Positions 34,112 to 42,174 of a stretch of DNA of 56,702 nucleotides are shown here, piece by piece. The position numbers were made by a program, and so were the translations under genes. The DNA lies in the NCBI GenBank assembly GCA_017695095.1, contig JADILW010000066.1:1-56702 (forward strand). Reading direction: 5' to 3'. Within the stretch, counting starts at the first letter, position 1. Each line of letters starts with the position of its first letter. This DNA comes from Candidatus Cryptobacteroides avistercoris. GTDB taxonomy: Bacteria; Bacteroidota; Bacteroidia; Bacteroidales; UBA932. The notes under the pieces are model-generated. The model had not been told where the DNA came from. It made no database searches and was given only the letters and a program-made list of their open reading frames with translations.

Positions 34112-35365
34112 ATGAAACGCCTGCTGATAATCACCTATTACTGGCCGCCGACCGGAGGGTCGGGGGTCCAGCGCTGGGTCAAATTCAGCAAGTATCTCCC
34201 GCAGTACGGCTGGCAGCCCGTGATCTACACTCCGGAGAATCCGGAACGGCTCGCCTGCGACGAAAGCCTGCTCGGCGACGTCCCCGAGTGCGCTGAAATC
34301 ATACGCACCCGCATCGTGGAACCCTACGGCATATACCGCCGCCTGGTCGGCAGGAAAGGCGGGCGGACGGAGGTGAATCCCGTCAGCGGCGGCCGCAAGA
34401 GCCTGATGCAGCGCCTTTCGCTCTGGGTGCGGGGAAATTTCTTCATTCCGGATCCGAGAGTGTCCTGGGTGCGTCCGTCGGTCAGGTTCCTCAAGCGCTA
34501 TCTGCGCGAGCATCCGGTCGACGCGGTGGTGACCACCGGGCCTCCCCAGTCCATGCATCTGATAGGCCTCGGTCTGAAGAAGGCGCTGGGCGTCAGGTGG
34601 CTGGCGGATTTCCGCGACCCCTGGACGGAGATATTCTACTACAAGCATCTCGGGCTCGGAAAGTTCGCCGACAGCAGGCATCACCGCCTGGAGAGGCAGG
34701 TGCTCGACTCCGCCGACACGGTAATTGCGGTGACTCCTTACGTGCGGGACGACTTCCGGCGCCGCACGGCCACTCCAGTGGCCCTGATAACCAACGGCTT
34801 CGACGAAGACGACTTCGCCGGCAGGACGCCTGCGCACCACGAGGGCAGGTTCACGATAGTCCATACCGGGCTGTTCGCCGCCGACGGCAATCCCCTGAAC
34901 CTCTGGGACGCGCTTGCCGGGAAATGCGCCGAGGACCCCGCATTCGCCGCAAGGCTTCAGATCCGGCTCGCCGGCAAGACCGACGCCGAGATCGTCGAGG
35001 CGATACGCTCGCGCGGTCTGGGTGACAAGCTCGTGGACCTGGGGTATCTGCCCCACGACGAAGTGGTGGCCGAGCAGCTTGGCGCCGACGTGCTCATACT
35101 TCCGCTCAGGAGGGAGCCGGAATACGCGAAGGTGCTTCCCGGCAAGATTTTCGAATACCTCGCCTCCGGCCGGCCGGTGCTCGGCATAGGTCAGGAGGAC
35201 GGGGCGGCCGCCGAGGTGCTCCGGGATTCCGGGGCCGGGGAGATGTTCGGCTGGGACCGTCGCGACGGTCTGATAGAATTCATCTGCGCCGCAAGGCGTC
35301 AGAAAAGCAACATAGAGAAATATTCCCGCCGCGTGCTGACGGGCAAACTGCTTGAATTGTTATGA
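34112..35365 (+). CDS. Glycosyltransferase family 4-like protein
   Basis: The 417-residue protein starts MKRLLIITYYWPPTGGSGVQ; I used this internal ATG because the upstream frame overlaps mutS without homology. It has the N-terminal Rossmann start, ADFRDPWTEIFYY, the GT-B hinge VALITNGFDEDDF, and a C-terminal nucleotide-sugar region (VLILPLRREPEYAKVLPGKIFEYL, SGRPVLGIG). The E-x7-E type segment and LPGKIFEYLASG are typical of retaining GT-B enzymes acting on cell-surface polysaccharides. It overlaps the YfhO-type gene by 4 bp. Confidence 0.88.
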   Translation: MKRLLIITYYWPPTGGSGVQRWVKFSKYLPQYGWQPVIYTPENPERLACDESLLGDVPECAEIIRTRIVEPYGIYRRLVGRKGGRTEVNPVSGGRKSLMQRLSLWVRGNFFIPDPRVSWVRPSVRFLKRYLREHPVDAVVTTGPPQSMHLIGLGLKKALGVRWLADFRDPWTEIFYYKHLGLGKFADSRHHRLERQVLDSADTVIAVTPYVRDDFRRRTATPVALITNGFDEDDFAGRTPAHHEGRFTIVHTGLFAADGNPLNLWDALAGKCAEDPAFAARLQIRLAGKTDAEIVEAIRSRGLGDKLVDLGYLPHDEVVAEQLGADVLILPLRREPEYAKVLPGKIFEYLASGRPVLGIGQEDGAAAEVLRDSGAGEMFGWDRRDGLIEFICAARRQKSNIEKYSRRVLTGKLLELL

Positions 35366-37821
35366 GAAAGAAGATACTGCTTTATTTGTGCACCATTCTC
35401 GGAATGCTTGTCCTGGCCTATGCCTACGTACCTCAGGTGCTCGACGGCAAGATAGTCAACCAGAGCGACATCTCGGGCTGGCAGGGCATGTCGAAGGAGA
35501 TGATGGACTGGAACGCGGCCCATCCCGACGACCCCACCGCCTGGACGGAATCCATGTTCGGCGGCATGCCCACCGCCACCATCCACGCGCCCACCGACGG
35601 CGACTGGACCCAGAAGATCTACGATTTCCTGCTCACCGGGCGCAGACCGGCGACCTACCTGTTCATCTCGATGCTGGGCGCCTGGCTGCTGATGCTCGCC
35701 TTCGGAGTGCATCCTCTGGTGGCGGTCGGCGGCGCCGTGGCCATGACCTTCTGTTCCTACAACCTGCAGATAATCCAGGTGGGCCATAATACCAAGATGC
35801 AGGCCATAGCCTTCCTGCCCTGGGTGCTCGCCGCACTGGTCTATACCTACAACGCCGCGCTCAAGAAGAAGAGATGGCTGCCCTGGTGCGCCTTCGGTGC
35901 CGCGATGTTCGCGCTCTTCGTAAGTTTCCAGGTCAAGGCCAACCATCCGCAGATAACCTACTATCTGGCCATCATGATAGTGCTCTATGCGCTGATGCTG
36001 CTCGTCTGGCTGCTCTGGCGCAGGGAGCGCCGCGGTCTTCTCGGCCGTTTCTTCGCCGCCTCCGGCCTGCTGCTCGTGCTTGGCTGCACCGGAATAGCGA
36101 CCAACGCCATAAAGCTGCTGCCCACCCTTGAATATACTCCGTACTCCATGCGAGGAGGCAGCACCGCCGACGCCGACGGCGACAAGGAGACCAGGGGGCT
36201 GGATCTGGATTATGCGACCGCCTGGTCCTACGGCTGGGAAGAACTGCCCAACCTTCTGATACCCAACTTCAACGGCGGTTCTTCGTCGGGTTCGGTGGAT
36301 CCCGACAAGTCTGAGACCATAGCCCTGCTGGAGTCGGCCGGGCAGCCCGGGGCCCGCTCGCTCGCCGACGCTCTTCCCCTGTACTGGGGCCCCCAGCCCT
36401 TCACCGCCGGACCGATGTACATGGGCGCGGTGACGATTTTCCTGTTCGTGCTGGCCCTGTTCCTCTACAAGGGCAAGGAGAAGTGGTGGATGGTGGTGTG
36501 CACGGTGCTGGCGGTGTTCCTGGCGCTCGGAAGCCATTTCATGTGGTTCACCAGGCTGTTCTACGACTTCGTCCCGCTCTACAACAAGTTCAGGACGGTG
36601 TCGATGGCGCTGGTGGTGCTTCAGTTCACCCTGCCGCTGCTCGGCTTCCTGGCTCTCGACAAGGTTCTCAAGGACGAGAATTCCGCCGCGGAGTTCAGGA
36701 AGAAGGGTCTGTGGGCCTTCCTGATTACCGGGCTGTTCTGCCTGCTGTTCGTGGTGTTCCCCTCTCTTGCCGGAACCTTCAGCGGAAGTTCGGACGCCGG
36801 CCAGCCTGACATCCTGGTGGAGGCCCTGCAGGCCGACAGGAAGCAGCTGCTCGTCTCCGACGCATTGCGCTCGCTGCTGCTCATCGCCGCCGCATACCTG
36901 ATTCTTCTATGGGGAGTCTCCGGCTTCAGGAAGAACTCCGCAAAGGCCGCAATTACCGGCAATGCCGCGTTCGTACAGCGCCGCACGGCCGTGCTTCTGG
37001 TCTGCATACTCGCGCTCGGCGATCTCTGCCTTGCAGGCAAGCGCTACCTGAACGCCGACGACTTCATCACGCCGAGGAACTTCCAGAGCCAGTTCGACAA
37101 GCGTCCGGTCGACGAGGCCATACTCTCCGACCCGGACCTCTCGTACCGCGTGCTGGACCTGACGGTCAACGTGTTCAACGACTCTCATCCCTCATACTGG
37201 CACAAGAACATCGGCGGCTACTCGCCCGCCAAGCTCCAGCGCTACCAGGAGTTCATCGAAAGCACCCTGACTCCGGAGATCAACGAACTCTTCTCGGCGA
37301 TTTCCGCGGCTGGAACCGTCCAGGAGGCCGAGGAGAACATGCCTTATCTCGAAGGGCTCGCGAAGATGAACTGCCGCTACATAATCATCGCCGACGACCT
37401 GGCGCTCAGATACCGGCACGCTGCCGGCAACGCATGGTTCGAGCCGACGGCATCCGCGGATGATGCTGATTCCGCTGCGGGCGGCAGCATAGAGCTGACC
37501 TCCTACGCCCCCAACGAGCTGCGCTATGCGTACAGCTCCGCAGAAGGCGGGAAGGTTGTGTTCAGCGAGGTCTATTATCCTGTGGGCTGGACGCTGACGG
37601 TCGAGGATACCGGTGAGCTGCTGCCCATCGAACTGGAGGGTGACATTCTGCGCAGCGCGGTCGTGCCCGCCGGGGAGCACACGCTCGTGATGCGCTTCGA
37701 TCCTCCTTCCTACAGGACAGGCGAGGCGGTGTCGCGCGCAAGTTCGATAGCTATCGTGCTCGTGGTGCTGCTTGCCGCCGGCTTTGTGGCCGTGCCGGCT
37801 CTATCCGGAAAACGGAAATAG
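35362..37821 (+). CDS. YfhO-family polytopic membrane protein
   Basis: The 819-residue inner membrane protein has an N-terminal helix, many hydrophobic segments up to about residue 560, a soluble C-terminal domain, and a final helix (SSIAIVLVVLLAAGFVAVPA) before a basic tail. WQGMSKEMMDWNAAHPDDP followed by ESMFGGMPT is the characteristic Bacteroidota YfhO-like start. Firmicutes relatives take part in glycosylating lipoteichoic acid; here a role in transferring sugars or lipids at the membrane is only inferred. It is translationally coupled to the glycosyltransferase and is the last core gene before the accessory island. Confidence 0.85.
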   Translation: MRKKILLYLCTILGMLVLAYAYVPQVLDGKIVNQSDISGWQGMSKEMMDWNAAHPDDPTAWTESMFGGMPTATIHAPTDGDWTQKIYDFLLTGRRPATYLFISMLGAWLLMLAFGVHPLVAVGGAVAMTFCSYNLQIIQVGHNTKMQAIAFLPWVLAALVYTYNAALKKKRWLPWCAFGAAMFALFVSFQVKANHPQITYYLAIMIVLYALMLLVWLLWRRERRGLLGRFFAASGLLLVLGCTGIATNAIKLLPTLEYTPYSMRGGSTADADGDKETRGLDLDYATAWSYGWEELPNLLIPNFNGGSSSGSVDPDKSETIALLESAGQPGARSLADALPLYWGPQPFTAGPMYMGAVTIFLFVLALFLYKGKEKWWMVVCTVLAVFLALGSHFMWFTRLFYDFVPLYNKFRTVSMALVVLQFTLPLLGFLALDKVLKDENSAAEFRKKGLWAFLITGLFCLLFVVFPSLAGTFSGSSDAGQPDILVEALQADRKQLLVSDALRSLLLIAAAYLILLWGVSGFRKNSAKAAITGNAAFVQRRTAVLLVCILALGDLCLAGKRYLNADDFITPRNFQSQFDKRPVDEAILSDPDLSYRVLDLTVNVFNDSHPSYWHKNIGGYSPAKLQRYQEFIESTLTPEINELFSAISAAGTVQEAEENMPYLEGLAKMNCRYIIIADDLALRYRHAAGNAWFEPTASADDADSAAGGSIELTSYAPNELRYAYSSAEGGKVVFSEVYYPVGWTLTVEDTGELLPIELEGDILRSAVVPAGEHTLVMRFDPPSYRTGEAVSRASSIAIVLVVLLAAGFVAVPALSGKRK

Positions 37822-37871
37822 AGTGTTTCCCGGTTGCTGCAAGGTTTAGTCGGAATGAATAAGAGGATGCC

Positions 37872-38819
37872 ATGTCAAAACAAGGGTTCATTCTGCGGTA
37901 CCTGTTGATCATCAGGATAATACGGAACAATCGTTACATTTCGCTTCCGGAACTTATACGCAGAGTCGAAGACGGCCTGGGGTATTATGATGATGCTGAC
38001 GATGTCGGAGTCTCCCGCAGGACGATTCTGCGTGACCTGCGGGAAATCCGCTCAGGGATGAATATCAGCATAGAGTATTCGCGGACGGAGAATGGCTATT
38101 ACATACCGGACGACGAAGACCAGTTTTCTGACATCGAAAGGGTTTTGGAGCAGTATGACCTGCTGACGTCGCTTCGCGCCCGTGAAGAATTGTCCGAGTT
38201 TGTGTTTCCGGAAAAGCGCAAGCCCCGCGGTACGGAGAATCTGTCTCCTCTGATTCATGCGATAAAGAGGGGGTTGATCGTAGAGTTCACGTATATGAAG
38301 TTCAAGGATCCGCGCCCGAGTGTCCGGAAGGTCATGCCTTATGCCTTGAAAGAAGGCAGGGGCAGGTGGTATCTGCTTGCGGTCGAGGAAGAAGACGATG
38401 TCTGCCATGTAGGGAAAATCAAAAGCTGGGGGCTCGACCGCATACGGGATTTGAAAGTTACGGACAGGCGGTTTGTGAGAAATACTGAAATCGACCCCGA
38501 AAAGGAGTTCAGAGACGTGGTGGGCGCCTATTCGAGGGAGGACCTTCCTGTCGAGGAGGTCATACTTTCGTTTTCGCCGAAAGGCGGAAAATACATTGAT
38601 GCTTTTCCCCTGCATTCGTCGCAGGAGACTTTGATCGACAATGACGAGGAATTCCGTATCCGCCTGAAAATCAAGATTACATACGACTTCAAGCAGGAAC
38701 TCCTGGCGCAGAGCGATGTCCTGACCGTCATTGCTCCCGATCATCTCCGCCAGGAACTCTGCGAAGTCTACAGAAAGGCTCTGGAACGGAACGGCATCCC
38801 GGATGCGGGGGATATGTAA
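37872..38819 (+). CDS. WYL-domain transcriptional regulator
   Basis: The 315-residue protein has an N-terminal winged helix-turn-helix (about 20-75; SLPELIRR, then VSRRTILRDLREIR as recognition helix). The WYL domain spans about 128-215: IVEFTYMKF, then GRGRWYLLA with the W166-Y167-L168 triad and KIKSWGLDRIRDLKV. The WCX-like C-terminal extension runs to residue 305. WYL regulators often repress phage-defence loci and sense nucleic acid ligands. It opens the accessory island, 50 bp after the YfhO-type gene. A palindrome downstream at 39025-39041 is a candidate operator. Confidence 0.88.
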   Translation: MSKQGFILRYLLIIRIIRNNRYISLPELIRRVEDGLGYYDDADDVGVSRRTILRDLREIRSGMNISIEYSRTENGYYIPDDEDQFSDIERVLEQYDLLTSLRAREELSEFVFPEKRKPRGTENLSPLIHAIKRGLIVEFTYMKFKDPRPSVRKVMPYALKEGRGRWYLLAVEEEDDVCHVGKIKSWGLDRIRDLKVTDRRFVRNTEIDPEKEFRDVVGAYSREDLPVEEVILSFSPKGGKYIDAFPLHSSQETLIDNDEEFRIRLKIKITYDFKQELLAQSDVLTVIAPDHLRQELCEVYRKALERNGIPDAGDM

Positions 38820-38836
38820 AGTCTCCGGAAATTTCG

Positions 38837-38844
38837 TATATTTG
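38837..38844 (+). promoter_or_regulatory. Predicted -7 element for a transcript across 38851-39000
   Basis: TATATTTG fits TAnnTTTG and lies 18 bp after the WYL gene stop codon, with no ORF immediately downstream. No -33 TTTG was seen. It could drive a small RNA or the long leader of the 654-residue gene. Confidence 0.4.
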
Positions 38845-38850
38845 ATACAA

Positions 38851-39000
38851 ATACCGCAACGCTTCATCTTGCCTGTTGGAACCTGACAATTTCAAATTGA
38901 TGCAAAAGATGAGGTCTGCTTACGCGTAGCGTGGGCTCTCCTTCCGTGCATCAAAGGTTTGTCAGGACCTCAACAGCCGAAGGGATTGCCCACGCTTTTC
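38851..39000 (+). ncRNA. Candidate structured RNA with three crossing complementary segments
   Basis: There are three exact reverse-complementary pairs: A 38897-38904 (ttgatgca) with 38947-38954; B 38910-38916 (tgaggtc) with 38966-38972; C 38928-38936 (agcgtgggc) with 38988-38996. Their order is A B C A' B' C', so no two are nested. The RNA could form a pseudoknot or switch between alternative hairpins. Pair C is followed by cttttc, a weak U-tract. A TAnnTTTG element lies upstream. Bounds are approximate and function is unknown. It might instead be a DNA recombination or protein-binding site. Confidence 0.35.
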
Positions 39001-39024
39001 TGTCGGTAAAGATAGGCGGGTATA

Positions 39025-39058
39025 GTGCCACCGTGTGGCACCGTGAAGGGTATTTTTG
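39025..39058 (+). promoter_or_regulatory. Promoter with palindromic operator candidate for the PD-(D/E)xK gene pair
   Basis: GTGCCAC (39025-39031) and GTGGCAC (39035-39041) form an exact 7-bp inverted repeat with a 3-bp spacer. Ten bp downstream is TATTTTTG (39051-39058), an exact TAnnTTTG -7 element, 30 bp before the start codon of the 654-residue gene. The palindrome overlaps the expected -33 region, so a bound repressor would block initiation. The WYL regulator encoded just upstream is the obvious candidate, by inference only. Confidence 0.55.
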
Positions 39059-39087
39059 CGCCGTAATGACATTAAGACTGATATGCA

Positions 39088-41052
39088 ATGAAAGATCAAG
39101 GACATGGCAGCCACTGGGAGACAGTGCTGGGACAGGAAAGCGTCGCCGATGCTCTCCACGAAATCGTACTGAACAGCGGGGTGCTGGGGGCAAAGGATGT
39201 GCTCACACTTCTGGGCCCGACATCTGAACTTTTGGATTCGATATCTGAATGTCCTGTGCACTACATGACTATCCTTACCAACGATAACGGTGCCAATGAA
39301 CTGGTGTCCGCGTATCCGTTTGCCGGTGAGGGAGCACTGCTTAGAGGACTGATTACCGACATCGAGATATGGAACAACAATGAGGAGGCGGTGGTGACCA
39401 TGAAATTCGGCGAGGGTCGTGAAAAAAGTTTCTTTGCCACCGACTATCATATCAATAAGGATAAATACCGGCCCGGAAGGTATTGCGATGTCAGGCTTGC
39501 TGCCTTTGCGTACAAATGTAAGGTGGAGGATACAGGGAGGCTGTCTTTCCGGCTGGAAGGCGACGCTGCAAGCAATTTCAGGGCAAAGATTGGCGAGGAC
39601 GAACATGATGAATCTCCGATTACTATTGATATGTCTGAAATGACGAGTTTGCTTCCGATAAGTGAGGATTACAAAGATGACTATCAGTTCCTGTCGCCGG
39701 TGCAGTATGTCGAAGCGTTTGAAACCATGGGTGTCCGGATGCTCTTCATCGGAATATCCGTGGATGTCGGTCTCGATGAGGGCGACAGGGTTCCTTTACC
39801 TCTTTTTGTCCGCGAATCCATATTTGACGGGGAGGACAATCCGAAGCCTGAGACAGGGGAGTCCGTAGGCGGGGCATTGTGGATGCAGGGGCATCTTGAC
39901 AGGTGGTATGAAGGTCTGAAGCAGTCCGGATCCGGCTGTGACGATGATTCCTCCCAAGACACAGAGCCTTCCCGGGACTGCTCGCTGCCGACCAGAATGT
40001 CAGAGATCCTGAATGAATCGTGGAGGATATTCCGTGATACGATATCCGCGGAGAACGGTTGTGACAGGGATTCATGCTGCCGTTTTTTTGCCGATATCAT
40101 CAGGCGGCAGGCATCCGGCGAGACGGGATTTTTCGTCCGGACCGATGTCTTCCCCGATTCTGCCCGTCGGAAAAAGGTGGATATAGCGTGCGGATTCGAG
40201 GCGGCGGGAAAGCCCCTGTGTTCCTGCGCTATCCTGCTGAGGTCTGTCAAGGACAATAACGCCTTCACGGGCAAGATGTTCAGGATATACAAGGACCTGC
40301 ATTTCCTCGAAAGCCTCATGGAGCGGCAGGAAGAGGGCGCGTGCGGATATTCCGAATGCAGGTTCTATATGCTCACCCCTGTCGAAGCGTTCAGGAAGAC
40401 GCCTGCATATAAGACCAAGTCGGAAGACTTCCCGGAGTTCGGTCTGAACCTGCCCGAAACGGCGAAATATGTCAGGTATCACGATGCCCGCGGTAGCGGA
40501 GAGAGACAGGAACTCTTCTTCAGGAAGGAATATCCCGTCAGCTGGTATACGCGGACTGGAGAACGGCCGGACTGGCATTTCCTTGAAATCGACCTCGACA
40601 AGGTCATGGACTGTATTGTCGGAGTCTATCGCGTCCACGACGACGGTGGCCTGATATATGAGCACAGCATAATATCGGAAAGAGAGTACGAAGATCTTAT
40701 CGGCGGAAATTCCGATGACGGTCTCGAGGCTGCGTTCCGGCTTTCAGAGACGCCTTTCGAAAAGGCGGAGCTTCAGCCGTGGACTATTGAGAAAGGCAAG
40801 ATCCTGTATGCCTCGGATATAAGAGTGGGCAATTCGGCGTCTGCCGCGATATGCGATGTCCTCAGCGATTTTCTCGCAATCAATGCTGAGGAAATGGGCG
40901 GCAGGACGTTGAGGGTAAGGATAGAGGACGGAAAACTGATAAGATATTTCTCGAAGTCGGACACGTATCGCGCTGTCGGAAAGGAAAGGCGCGGTATCGC
41001 CCTTAGGAGCCAGGTTGCCTATTATGAAACCGATACGGTAGGATTCTATTAA
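39088..41052 (+). CDS. Unrecognised protein with a degenerate PD-(D/E)xK-like domain
   Basis: This 654-residue protein has no family I can name. Residues about 75-170 are beta-rich and OB-like (LLRGLITDIEIWNNNEEAV, then FFATDYHINKDKYRPGRY and LAAFAYKC). An acidic Ser-rich linker (280-298) follows. Residues about 300-505 align along their length with the next gene's product: MSEILNESWRIF, KKVDIACGF, FRIYKDLHFLES, YSECRFYML, YPVSW and WHFLEID. The nuclease-like Asp (D365) is kept, but the expected ExK is LLR (383-385), so catalysis is probably lost. The C-terminal 150 residues are unknown. The next gene follows by 13 bp. Confidence 0.7.
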   Translation: MKDQGHGSHWETVLGQESVADALHEIVLNSGVLGAKDVLTLLGPTSELLDSISECPVHYMTILTNDNGANELVSAYPFAGEGALLRGLITDIEIWNNNEEAVVTMKFGEGREKSFFATDYHINKDKYRPGRYCDVRLAAFAYKCKVEDTGRLSFRLEGDAASNFRAKIGEDEHDESPITIDMSEMTSLLPISEDYKDDYQFLSPVQYVEAFETMGVRMLFIGISVDVGLDEGDRVPLPLFVRESIFDGEDNPKPETGESVGGALWMQGHLDRWYEGLKQSGSGCDDDSSQDTEPSRDCSLPTRMSEILNESWRIFRDTISAENGCDRDSCCRFFADIIRRQASGETGFFVRTDVFPDSARRKKVDIACGFEAAGKPLCSCAILLRSVKDNNAFTGKMFRIYKDLHFLESLMERQEEGACGYSECRFYMLTPVEAFRKTPAYKTKSEDFPEFGLNLPETAKYVRYHDARGSGERQELFFRKEYPVSWYTRTGERPDWHFLEIDLDKVMDCIVGVYRVHDDGGLIYEHSIISEREYEDLIGGNSDDGLEAAFRLSETPFEKAELQPWTIEKGKILYASDIRVGNSASAAICDVLSDFLAINAEEMGGRTLRVRIEDGKLIRYFSKSDTYRAVGKERRGIALRSQVAYYETDTVGFY

Positions 41053-41065
41053 CATTAAAAACATA

Positions 41066-41788
41066 ATGATCATGGAAGAGTTAAAATTAGTTTCAAATGA
41101 CTGTCGGTCAAGGATGGATGAAATCCTCAGCGAATCATGGAAGGTTTTCAAGTGGCAGTTTATTAACAAGGCCTTTGTGAAGGATATTGAAAATGAAGCG
41201 CCTTTTCAACTGCATTTTGCATCGATAATCAGATCGATAGGAAATATGTATGTATTGCATGGAGAGACATTCTATGTTGACTTGGAAACCAAATGGGAAA
41301 GCCATGATGATAAATCAGAGGGGAAGAAAAAATATATAGACATTACCTGCGGCTTTTATAAACTCGGTAATAGTGTACCTGAATATGCTTGTGCCATCGA
41401 ACTTAAATTCAAAAGAGCGGATTACGGCGCTTTGCCTCATAACCTTTTTGCGATATATAAGGATATCAAATCCCTTGAATCGGAAGTGCTTGCGGCAGGT
41501 GATGAAGGTATGGACAAGTATTCCGAAGGACGTTTTTATTTCATTACAAATAACAACGACTACTGCCAAAAGCCTGCATATATCAATAAATCCAAACAGC
41601 AGGATAAGTATAAGTCTTTCGGACTAAACGGAGACAAGGTGGACAAGCAAGTGGTCTATCATCCCGAGAAAGGTTCGGACAAAGATAGGGTAGTGTCTTT
41701 GAATAACGAATATGGAATTTCTTGGGAAAAGTATGGAAGTGCAGAGAAGGACAGTTGGTATTTCCTTGAAATTGCTGTGGCTAAGTAG
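41066..41788 (+). CDS. Predicted PD-(D/E)xK-fold nuclease, stand-alone paralogue
   Basis: The 240-residue protein is homologous to residues about 300-505 of the preceding gene product. It keeps the triad expected of a PD-(D/E)xK nuclease: D92 in KYIDITCGF and E112-x-K114 in ACAIELKFKR, with E23 in the first helix (LSESWKVF) as a possible fourth acidic residue. The following helix, AIYKDIKSLE, is also conserved between the two. Composition is clearly more AT-rich than the core genes, which points to horizontal origin. The start may be M1 or M3. It is probably co-transcribed with the 654-residue gene. Nuclease activity is inferred, not shown. Confidence 0.65.
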   Translation: MIMEELKLVSNDCRSRMDEILSESWKVFKWQFINKAFVKDIENEAPFQLHFASIIRSIGNMYVLHGETFYVDLETKWESHDDKSEGKKKYIDITCGFYKLGNSVPEYACAIELKFKRADYGALPHNLFAIYKDIKSLESEVLAAGDEGMDKYSEGRFYFITNNNDYCQKPAYINKSKQQDKYKSFGLNGDKVDKQVVYHPEKGSDKDRVVSLNNEYGISWEKYGSAEKDSWYFLEIAVAK

Positions 41789-42037
41789 CTTGTTGTTTCT
41801 GCCGAGATATATGAGGACGAACTTGGGGACGCTCCGCTTCTGAGAGCCCGTGACGAATGGATGAACGACGGTCAGCCAATTCCTATAAGGAACGACCGTG
41901 ACTTCTTCGACATTCAGAAAAAGGTGTGGGGCAAGGTGAAGGCTCACATTCACGGCTGCTACTCCGTCGAGGAACTTGAAAAGTTCAACAAGTGGTTGAA
42001 GAGTGACAGACCAGTTGAGGAATGTCCAATTTTGTAG
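41789..42037 (+). pseudogene. In-frame coding remnant after the nuclease-like gene
   Basis: Immediately after the TAG of the preceding gene the same frame stays open for 82 codons to a TAG at 42035. The encoded segment has L-x-V-x-AE, then DEWMNDGQPIPIRNDRDFFD and K-x2-G-x-V-x-AH. These align with LTVYAEDLG, EDWYNDGQPTPFADDEEFYD and KEYGYVPAH of the 44918-45520 product, so the two are related. It is either a truncated or fused gene fragment left by recombination, or a small gene starting at the ATG at 41861 (58 residues). Confidence 0.6.
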
Positions 42038-42174
42038 GTCATTATATGCTGTTTATTGATTATATCCGAAGCCAAGCCGACACGGAATAATAGTGCGGAA
42101 CCAGGCAAAGCATCCATGATACAGATGCCTTATTGCAGCTGAATGAAAAGCATTCAGAGTTAGCCCCGCCCGGG

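Noticed and set aside
33023..35056. 677-residue minus-strand ORF spanning the mutS start and glycosyltransferase
   Set aside because: It overlaps two well-supported genes in other frames and has Arg/Pro-rich low-information sequence.
38951..39606. Minus-strand ORFs opposite the start of the 654-residue gene
   Set aside because: They run through the operator, promoter and RNA-like region and antisense to a convincing gene. They are best seen as shadow frames.
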